Below are positions 1-6,227 of a DNA stretch of 6,996 nt, in pieces. The stretch is from RGIG9115 sp045128915 (lineage in GTDB: Bacteria > Bacillota > Clostridia > UBA1381). Position 1 is the stretch's first letter. Each line of letters starts with the position of its first letter. The notes beneath the pieces were generated by a model, which had not been told where the DNA came from, made no database searches, and was given only the letters and a program-made list of their open reading frames with translations. The stretch is from positions 1 to 6,996 of the forward strand of contig JBGVIT010000084.1 of NCBI GenBank assembly GCA_045128915.1, read 5' to 3'. Position numbers and translations under genes: made by a program.

Positions 1-1203
1 AGAGAAAAAGAAGTAAGACACGATGTTATGGCACATATCTATGCTTTCGGAAAAGCCGCACCTCTTGCTGAAGGAATTATCCATTTAGGTGCAACAAGCT
101 GCTATGTAACCGATAATGCAGACCTTGTAATTTACCGAGACGCACTTTTATATATTAAAAATGAGCTTTTAAAGGTTATTGCAAACCTTGCAGATTTTGC
201 TGATAAGTACAAAGCACTGTCGACACTTGGTTACACACACTATCAACCGGCACAGCTTGTAACTGTCGGCAAAAGAGCAACACTTTGGATGCAGGATTTT
301 ATTTCTGACCTTGATGAAATTGAATTTGCTATAGATAATATCAAATTTTTAGGCTGCCGCGGAACAACCGGAACAGAGGCAAGCTTTGTAGATTTGTTTG
401 ATGGTGATGCATCCAAAATTGATGAAATGAACAAACAAATTGCCGCTGAATTTGGATTCAGTGAATGTTTTGATGTATGCGGACAGACATATCCCCGTAA
501 GGTTGACTCAAGAATATTAAATGCACTTTCAAGCATCGCACAAAGCTGCTGGAGAATGGCAAATGATATAAGACTTCTTCAGCATGACAGACAGCTTGAA
601 GAGCCTTTTGAAAAAAATCAGGTTGGCTCTTCTGCAATGGCATATAAGCGCAATCCAATGAGAAGTGAAAGAATTTGCTCACTTGCAAGATATTTGATTG
701 CAGATGCACAGAATGCACCTATGACAGCCTCGACTCAGTGGCTTGAGCGAACACTTGACGATTCGGCAAACAGACGAATTTCAATGCCGGAAGGCTTCCT
801 TTGTGCAGATGCAATACTTCGTCTCGCTCAGAATGTTACAGACGGACTTTTAGTAAACGAAAAAATAGTTGAAAAAACAGTGAAAGAATATCTGCCGTTT
901 ATTGCGACTGAAAATCTTATGATGGAAGCAGTAAAAAAAGGCGGAGACAGACAAAAGCTTCATGAAATAATCCGTAAATGCTCAATGGAGGCTACAGCGA
1001 AAATGAAAAACGGAGAAGAATGTGATTTGCTTTCTCGTCTGGCTCAGGAAAAAGAGTTCGGTTTAACTGAAACTGAAATGAATGAACTTTTAACGCCGAG
1101 CTTGTATATAGGCAGATGTTCTGAGCAGGTTGAAGCTTTTATTGATAAAATAAAACCTTTGATTGCAGATGTGCCAAGAGAAACAGCAGAAATAAATCTT
1201 TAA
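1..1203 (+). CDS. purB: Adenylosuccinate lyase, 5'-truncated by the window edge
   Basis: Adenylosuccinate lyase releases fumarate twice in purine synthesis: from SAICAR to give AICAR, and from adenylosuccinate to give AMP. It is a cytosolic homotetramer of the fumarase/aspartase superfamily. The reading frame is open from base 1, and the first visible codons (RHDVMAH) already match the family, so the ATG at 28 is internal and not the start. Counting from base 1, 400 residues are visible: the HDVMAH motif with His7, TLGYTHYQPAQ with the presumed catalytic His80, and the superfamily signature loop GSSAMAYKRNP at about 209-219 carrying the catalytic serine. The loop has Ala214 where the family usually has Pro. 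Compared from memory, the protein lines up almost without gaps with human ADSL (about 484 residues), including HLGATSCYV, EPFEK and LDDSANRR, so about 75-80 N-terminal residues are missing. It is less like the shorter B. subtilis PurB. The gene ends 18 bases before guaA and is surely cotranscribed with it. Confidence 0.97.
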   Translation, partial: REKEVRHDVMAHIYAFGKAAPLAEGIIHLGATSCYVTDNADLVIYRDALLYIKNELLKVIANLADFADKYKALSTLGYTHYQPAQLVTVGKRATLWMQDFISDLDEIEFAIDNIKFLGCRGTTGTEASFVDLFDGDASKIDEMNKQIAAEFGFSECFDVCGQTYPRKVDSRILNALSSIAQSCWRMANDIRLLQHDRQLEEPFEKNQVGSSAMAYKRNPMRSERICSLARYLIADAQNAPMTASTQWLERTLDDSANRRISMPEGFLCADAILRLAQNVTDGLLVNEKIVEKTVKEYLPFIATENLMMEAVKKGGDRQKLHEIIRKCSMEATAKMKNGEECDLLSRLAQEKEFGLTETEMNELLTPSLYIGRCSEQVEAFIDKIKPLIADVPRETAEINL

Positions 1204-1208
1204 TATAC

Positions 1209-1216
1209 GGAGGTGA
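1209..1216 (+). promoter_or_regulatory. Ribosome binding site of guaA, deciding its start
   Basis: GGAGGTGA is a near-perfect Shine-Dalgarno sequence. Its GGAGG core ends 8 bases before the GTG at 1222, a normal spacing. The GTG at 1213 lies inside the Shine-Dalgarno sequence itself and so cannot be served by it. This selects 1222 as the start of guaA. Confidence 0.85.
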
Positions 1217-1221
1217 GTACA

Positions 1222-2754
1222 GTGGAAAAAATACTTGTATTGGATTTTGGCGGTCAATATAATCAACTAATTGCAAGGCGAGTCAGAGAGCATAATGTTT
1301 ATGCACAAATCAAGCCATATAATAAAATTTCTGTTGATGAAATCAAGGATGCAGGATATAAAGGCATTATTTTTACAGGCGGACCAAACAGTGTGTATGA
1401 TGACTCGTCACCGCATTATGATGCTGAAATTTTGAATATTGGCATTCCTGTTTTAGGTATTTGCTACGGAGATCAGCTTATGGCATTTATGGCAAACGGA
1501 AAGGTTGCGAGTGCCGAAAATAGCAGTGAGTATGGAAAAACCACTGTGCAGACCTTTGATAGTGTATTGTTTAAAGATATCCCTGATGAATCTGTTTGCT
1601 GGATGAGCCATACAGACTTTATTACTGAAGCTCCAAATGGATTTAAAGTAATTGCGAAAACTTCAAAATGTCCTGTTGCGGCAATGTGTGATGAAGAAAG
1701 AAATCTGTATGGAGTACAGTTTCATCCCGAAGTTACACATACTGTTTACGGCAAACAAATGCTATATAACTTTCTTTTTGAAATCTGCAAATGCTCAGGC
1801 GACTGGAAAATGGAAAATTTCGTAGAAAATTCTATTGAAAAATATAAGACTGAACTTGCAGGGAAAAAAGTGCTTCTGGCACTATCTGGCGGTGTTGATT
1901 CCTCTGTTGCGGCAGTTCTTTTGCACAAGGCAATCGGTCAGAATTTAATCTGTGTATTTGTTGATCACGGACTTTTAAGAAAAGATGAAGGCGATTTTGT
2001 TGAAAAAACTTTCCGTGGTCAGTTTGGTATGAATTTGATAAGAGTTAATGCCCAAGACAGATTTTTAAACAAGCTTTCATGCGTTTGTGAACCTGAGCAA
2101 AAGCGAAAAATCATTGGAGAAGAATTTATAAGAGTATTTGAAGATGAAGCTAAAAAAATCGGAAAGGTAGATGTCTTGGTTCAGGGAACCATTTATCCCG
2201 ATGTTATTGAAAGCGGCAAGGGCGATTCTGCTGTGATAAAGAGCCATCATAATGTAGGCGGAATTCCGGATGTAATCTCTTTTGAGGAAATTGTAGAGCC
2301 ACTTCGAGATTTATTTAAGGATGAAGTCCGCAAGGCAGGAACGCAGCTCGGTATCCCATATGAACTTGTGTGGAGACAGCCGTTCCCAGGTCCGGGATTA
2401 GCGGTAAGAGTAATCGGTGAAATCACAAAAGATAAACTTGATATTTTGCGAGAAGCAGATGCAATTTTCAGAGAAGAGATTTCAAATGCACGCCTTGAAA
2501 AAGAGACAAATCAGTATTTCGCAGTGCTTACGGATTTAAGAAGTGTCGGTGTTATGGGAGATGCCAGAACCTATGGATATACGGTTGCACTCAGAGCGGT
2601 TACTACAGATGATTTTATGACGGCAGAATGGACACATCTTCCGTATGAGGTTTTAGAAAAAGCATCAAGCAGAATTACAAACGAAGTAAGTGGAATTTCA
2701 AGAGTAGTTTATGATATAACTTCTAAACCCCCGGCGACGGTGGAATGGGAATAA
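1222..2754 (+). CDS. guaA: GMP synthase (glutamine-hydrolysing), two-domain
   Basis: Converts XMP to GMP using ATP and ammonia released from glutamine; the last step of guanine nucleotide synthesis, cytosolic, usually a dimer. The protein has 510 residues, normal for a bacterial single-chain GuaA. Residues 1 to about 195 form the class I glutamine amidotransferase domain, with nucleophile Cys81 (GICYGDQ) and His168 and Glu170 (QFHPE). Residues from about 196 form the ATP pyrophosphatase domain, with the PP-loop SGGVDSS at 222-228 and DHGLLR near 248-253. The C-terminal dimerisation part holds PFPGPGLAVR (about 387-396) and ends in KPPATVEWE, the typical terminus contacting XMP. The start is GTG at 1222, chosen because the upstream in-frame GTG at 1213 overlaps the Shine-Dalgarno sequence; the resulting N-terminus MEKILVLDFGGQYNQLI fits the family. 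Asp84, three residues after the nucleophile, is often Met in relatives. The TAA stop runs into the glmS ribosome binding site. Confidence 0.98.
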   Translation: MEKILVLDFGGQYNQLIARRVREHNVYAQIKPYNKISVDEIKDAGYKGIIFTGGPNSVYDDSSPHYDAEILNIGIPVLGICYGDQLMAFMANGKVASAENSSEYGKTTVQTFDSVLFKDIPDESVCWMSHTDFITEAPNGFKVIAKTSKCPVAAMCDEERNLYGVQFHPEVTHTVYGKQMLYNFLFEICKCSGDWKMENFVENSIEKYKTELAGKKVLLALSGGVDSSVAAVLLHKAIGQNLICVFVDHGLLRKDEGDFVEKTFRGQFGMNLIRVNAQDRFLNKLSCVCEPEQKRKIIGEEFIRVFEDEAKKIGKVDVLVQGTIYPDVIESGKGDSAVIKSHHNVGGIPDVISFEEIVEPLRDLFKDEVRKAGTQLGIPYELVWRQPFPGPGLAVRVIGEITKDKLDILREADAIFREEISNARLEKETNQYFAVLTDLRSVGVMGDARTYGYTVALRAVTTDDFMTAEWTHLPYEVLEKASSRITNEVSGISRVVYDITSKPPATVEWE

Positions 2755-2760
2755 AGGAGG
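2754..2760 (+). promoter_or_regulatory. Ribosome binding site of glmS
   Basis: AAGGAGG, 7 bases before the glmS ATG, shares its first A with the guaA TAA stop. Ribosomes ending guaA therefore stop on top of the glmS initiation region, which favours translational coupling. Confidence 0.85.
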
Positions 2761-2767
2761 ACAAAAT

Positions 2768-4594
2768 ATGTGTGGAATTGTTGGATATACCGGAACGCGG
2801 GATGCGGCACCGATTTTGCTGAACGGATTAAAAAAGCTTGAGTATCGTGGCTACGATTCGGCAGGAATTGCTGTTGTAAACGATAACAATATTTCGATAA
2901 GCAAAGTTACCGGAAGAATTTCAAATTTATGTGAGAAAACTAATGACGGACAGTTACTGCCCGGAAATTTGGGAATCGGACATACGCGCTGGGCAACACA
3001 CGGAGCACCTACAGATACAAATGCACACCCTCATACAAGTAATGACGGAAAATTTGCAGTGGTGCATAATGGAATAATAGAGAATTATATGGAGCTTCGT
3101 GAGGAACTGATTGATAACGGATATCATTTTGAAAGTCAGACTGATACAGAGGTTGTTGTACATCTCATCGAAATGTACTATACCGGAGATTTTAAATTGG
3201 CTGTGATGAAAGCATCGGAGAGATTGCAAGGCTCATATGCTTTGGGCATTGTATGTGCGGATGAACCGGAAAGAATCTTTGCTGTGAGAGAGGCAAGTCC
3301 GTTAATCCTCGGTGTTGGAATCGGAAGTAATTATTTTGCATCTGATGTAACTGCACTGGTTGCATATACAAAAAATATTATCTATCTTGAAGACGGAGAA
3401 TTTGCAGAAATAACAGCTGATAATATTCAAATATACGATTGTGCAGGAAAGCCAATAGAAAAGCGCACAAACAGAATCACATGGGATATTCAGGCTGCAG
3501 AGCGTGGCGGATATGAACACTTCATGCTCAAGGAAATAATGGAGCAGCCAAGGGCTATAGAAGCAGCAATGTCACCGAGATTACAAAACGGCGAGCTTCA
3601 GCTTGACGATTTGGAATTAACTGATGATTATTTAAAGAGTATTAACAAGATAGTAATCACTGCTTGCGGTTCGGCATATTATGCAGGCTGTTCGGGAAAA
3701 AACACAATAGAAAAACTATGTAAAATTCCGGTGCAGGTAGAGCTTGCGAGTGAATTAAGATACAACGAGCCTCTTATTGATGAACACACACTTCTCATTG
3801 TATTATCACAATCCGGTGAGACTGCTGACACGATAGCAGCTATGAAGGAATGTCAAAGTTTAGGTGCTAAAACTCTTGCTATTGTAAATGTTGTCGGAAG
3901 TACAATAGCAAAGCTGGCAGATTACACCCTCTATACATGGGCAGGTCCTGAGATTGCTGTTGCAACAACAAAGGGCTATACAACTCAACTTATTGTTATG
4001 TACTTGTTTGCAATATATGCTGCAAAGAAGCTTGAAAAAATTTCAGCATCCGAGTATAAAGAATTGATTGAGGAACTGAAATCGCTTCCAAAGCTAATCC
4101 AGCAGGTTTTGGATATGAATCCGTCAATACCTGAACTTGCAAAGAAATATCATAGTTCTGATTCGATGTTTTTTATCGGGCGCAACACGGATTATGCAGT
4201 AGCCTTAGAAGCAGCGCTGAAGATGAAAGAAATCTCATATATCCATGCAGAAAGTTATGCTGCAGGAGAATTGAAACACGGAACTATTGCATTGATAGAA
4301 GAACACTGCCCGGTAATTGCTCTTTGCTGTAACGAAAAAATGACAGAAAAGACAATGAATAATATTGTCGAAGTTAAAGCGAGAGGTGCGGAAGTTTTGG
4401 CTGTTACCTTTAAGGAAAACACAAAAATGGCATCTCTTGCGGATGATATGATTATGATACCAAAGGTTAATGTTTTACTAGGTGCACCGGTAGAAATTGT
4501 TCCGTTGCAACTATTGGCATATTATGTTGCTAAAGAAAACAACTGTGATATTGATAAACCTAAGAACCTTGCAAAGTCAGTAACAGTTGAGTAA
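2768..4594 (+). CDS. glmS: Glutamine-fructose-6-phosphate aminotransferase (isomerising)
   Basis: Makes glucosamine-6-phosphate from fructose-6-phosphate and glutamine, the first step toward UDP-GlcNAc, peptidoglycan and other amino-sugar polymers; a cytosolic homodimer. It has 608 residues, the usual length. The N-terminal Ntn glutaminase domain (about 1-240) starts MCGIVGYTG, so Cys2 becomes the N-terminal nucleophile once Met is removed; GHTRWATHG (71-79), HNG (100-102) and TDTE (125-128) are the other glutamine-site motifs. Two SIS sugar-isomerase domains follow (about 290-430 and 455-600), with SQSGET (347-352) for the sugar phosphate. Glu488, His504 and Lys603 sit where E. coli GlmS has its isomerase residues, and the protein ends LAKSVTVE as the family does. 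The phosphate-pocket motif reads CGSAYYAG (300-307) where CGTS is commoner, and KHGTIAL replaces the usual KHGPIAL. It lies 13 bases after guaA with no room for a leader, so no glmS ribozyme is present. All active-site motifs are intact. Confidence 0.98.
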   Translation: MCGIVGYTGTRDAAPILLNGLKKLEYRGYDSAGIAVVNDNNISISKVTGRISNLCEKTNDGQLLPGNLGIGHTRWATHGAPTDTNAHPHTSNDGKFAVVHNGIIENYMELREELIDNGYHFESQTDTEVVVHLIEMYYTGDFKLAVMKASERLQGSYALGIVCADEPERIFAVREASPLILGVGIGSNYFASDVTALVAYTKNIIYLEDGEFAEITADNIQIYDCAGKPIEKRTNRITWDIQAAERGGYEHFMLKEIMEQPRAIEAAMSPRLQNGELQLDDLELTDDYLKSINKIVITACGSAYYAGCSGKNTIEKLCKIPVQVELASELRYNEPLIDEHTLLIVLSQSGETADTIAAMKECQSLGAKTLAIVNVVGSTIAKLADYTLYTWAGPEIAVATTKGYTTQLIVMYLFAIYAAKKLEKISASEYKELIEELKSLPKLIQQVLDMNPSIPELAKKYHSSDSMFFIGRNTDYAVALEAALKMKEISYIHAESYAAGELKHGTIALIEEHCPVIALCCNEKMTEKTMNNIVEVKARGAEVLAVTFKENTKMASLADDMIMIPKVNVLLGAPVEIVPLQLLAYYVAKENNCDIDKPKNLAKSVTVE

Positions 4595-4606
4595 ATTTTG
4601 CTTGAA

Positions 4607-4612
4607 AAGGAG
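4607..4612 (+). promoter_or_regulatory. Ribosome binding site of pyrG, deciding its start
   Basis: AAGGAG lies 10 bases before the ATG at 4623. It sits downstream of an alternative in-frame TTG at 4587, which overlaps the end of glmS and has no comparable ribosome binding site. The site therefore supports the ATG at 4623. Confidence 0.8.
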
Positions 4613-4622
4613 AGGATTACCT

Positions 4623-6227
4623 ATGACAAAATATATATTTGTAACCGGAGGTGTTGTTTCGGGGCTTGGTAAAGGTATTACCGCTGCATCGCTCGGAAGA
4701 CTTTTGAAAGCAAGAGGACTTAAGGTTGCGGCACAGAAGCTTGATCCGTATATAAATGTTGATCCCGGCACAATGAGTCCGTATCAGCATGGCGAAGTAT
4801 ATGTAACCGAAGATGGTGCAGAAACCGACCTTGACCTTGGACATTATGAAAGATTTATTGATGAAAACCTTAACAAATATTCCAATCTTACCACAGGAAA
4901 GGTTTACTGGAATGTACTCAATAAAGAACGCCGCGGCGAATACTTAGGCTCAACAGTTCAGGTAATCCCTCATATTACAAACGAAATTAAAGAATTTGTT
5001 TACAGTGTCGGTAAGAAGACAGATGCAGATGTGGTAATTACAGAAATCGGTGGAACTATCGGCGATATTGAATCGCAGCCGTTTCTTGAAGCAATCCGTC
5101 AGATTTCCATAGAGGTCGGCAGGGAAAACAGTCTGTTTATTCATGTTACATTAGTTCCTTTCCTCCGCGGTTCCAACGAACATAAATCCAAGCCGACACA
5201 GCATTCGGTAAAAGAACTGCAAGGAATGGGCATTAACCCCAATATTGTGGTTTTGCGCTGTGATGAACCTCTGGATGAATCCATTTTCAAGAAAATTTCA
5301 CTATTTTGCAATGTAAAGCCTGATTGTGTTATCGAAAACATTACGCTTCCAAACCTTTATGAAGCACCTCTTATGCTTGAAAAATCAAACTTCTCAGCGG
5401 TTGTGTGCAGAGAACTTGGAATAGATGCTCCGAAACCCGACTTAACCGAGTGGAGTCAGATGGTCGAGCGTATAAAGACAAGAGAACACAATGTTAATAT
5501 CGGTCTTGTAGGAAAATATGTCGGACTTCACGATGCTTATCTTTCTGTTGCAGAAGCCCTTCGTCATGCCGGATACTATCATAATGCGCATATTGATATA
5601 AAATGGATTGACTCGGAAGAAATTACAAATGACAATTACGAAGAAAAACTTTGCGGTCTTGACGGAATTTTAGTTCCGGGCGGATTTGGCAATCGTGGAA
5701 TTGAAGGTATGATTCTTGCCGCAAAATATGCGAGAGAAAAGGAAATTCCGTATTTCGGAATTTGTCTCGGTATGCAGATTGCAGTTATTGAATATGCGAG
5801 AAATGTCTGCGGCATAACCGATGCAAACTCTGGTGAGTTTGATGAGCAGTGTAAGCATAAAGTAATAGATTTTATGCCCGGTCAAAGCGATGATATAGAT
5901 AAGGGTGGCACATTGAGGTTGGGTGCATATCCCTGCAAAATTAAGCCTGATACAACAATGGAGCGTTGCTATGGTGAAACTTCGATTTCAGAAAGACACA
6001 GACATCGCTATGAATTTAATAATGAATACAGAGATATACTTGAAGGTAAAGGACTTACACTTAGCGGAACTTCACCTGACGGCAGACTTGTAGAAACAGT
6101 TGAAATTACAAAAAGACCATTCCATGTCGGCGTTCAGTATCATCCCGAATTTAAGAGCCGTCCCAATAAGGCACATCCTCTTTTCTGTGGCTTCATCGGA
6201 GCGGCATTTGAGAGGAGTGTGAAGTAA
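4623..6227 (+). CDS. pyrG: CTP synthase (glutamine-hydrolysing)
   Basis: Aminates UTP to CTP using ATP and glutamine, the only de novo route to cytidine nucleotides; a cytosolic tetramer activated by GTP and inhibited by CTP in characterised members. The protein has 534 residues, as expected. The N-terminal synthetase domain (1 to about 268) begins MTKYIFVTGGVVSGLGKG with its P-loop, followed by KLDPYINVDPGTMSP (39-53), ETDLDLGHYERF (67-78; presumed Mg ligand Asp71) and TEIGGTIGDIES (140-151; Glu141). The class I glutamine amidotransferase domain (about 290-534) has GGFGNRG (353-359), nucleophile Cys381 in GICLGMQ, RHRHRYEFN (458-466) and the His507/Glu509 pair in QYHPEF. The start is ATG 4623: a TTG 12 codons upstream would add residues absent from the family and overlap glmS. 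GGFGNRG carries Asn where E. coli has Tyr. The TAA stop overlaps the purF ATG by one base. GTP activation would tie CTP output to the guaA product. Confidence 0.98.
   Translation: MTKYIFVTGGVVSGLGKGITAASLGRLLKARGLKVAAQKLDPYINVDPGTMSPYQHGEVYVTEDGAETDLDLGHYERFIDENLNKYSNLTTGKVYWNVLNKERRGEYLGSTVQVIPHITNEIKEFVYSVGKKTDADVVITEIGGTIGDIESQPFLEAIRQISIEVGRENSLFIHVTLVPFLRGSNEHKSKPTQHSVKELQGMGINPNIVVLRCDEPLDESIFKKISLFCNVKPDCVIENITLPNLYEAPLMLEKSNFSAVVCRELGIDAPKPDLTEWSQMVERIKTREHNVNIGLVGKYVGLHDAYLSVAEALRHAGYYHNAHIDIKWIDSEEITNDNYEEKLCGLDGILVPGGFGNRGIEGMILAAKYAREKEIPYFGICLGMQIAVIEYARNVCGITDANSGEFDEQCKHKVIDFMPGQSDDIDKGGTLRLGAYPCKIKPDTTMERCYGETSISERHRHRYEFNNEYRDILEGKGLTLSGTSPDGRLVETVEITKRPFHVGVQYHPEFKSRPNKAHPLFCGFIGAAFERSVK
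6211..6217 (+). promoter_or_regulatory. Ribosome binding site of purF inside pyrG
   Basis: AGAGGAG lies within the last codons of pyrG, 9 bases before the purF ATG. With the TAATG stop-start overlap, this is a typical translational coupling arrangement. Confidence 0.75.

Noticed and set aside
243..718. Two overlapping minus-strand open frames (97 and 86 codons) inside purB
   Set aside because: They lie wholly antisense to a well-conserved gene, show no recognisable protein features and are explained as shadows of the purB reading frame.
28..1203. purB read as a complete gene starting at ATG 28
   Set aside because: The frame is open to base 1 and the codons before 28 encode the conserved RHDV of the HDVMAH motif, so the gene continues upstream of the window.
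2954..3520. Minus-strand open frames rich in Cys and Ile inside glmS
   Set aside because: They are antisense to conserved glutaminase-domain codons. Their composition is that expected from reverse-complementing AT-rich coding sequence, and I saw no convincing start context.
4587..4622. N-terminal extension of pyrG from a TTG codon
   Set aside because: It overlaps glmS, lacks a matching ribosome binding site and precedes the canonical MTKYIFVTGG start by 12 non-conserved residues.
4595..4622. Possible terminator or regulatory element between glmS and pyrG, the longest gap
   Set aside because: The 28 bases contain only the pyrG ribosome binding site and AT-rich filler; I see no inverted repeat or T-tract hairpin.
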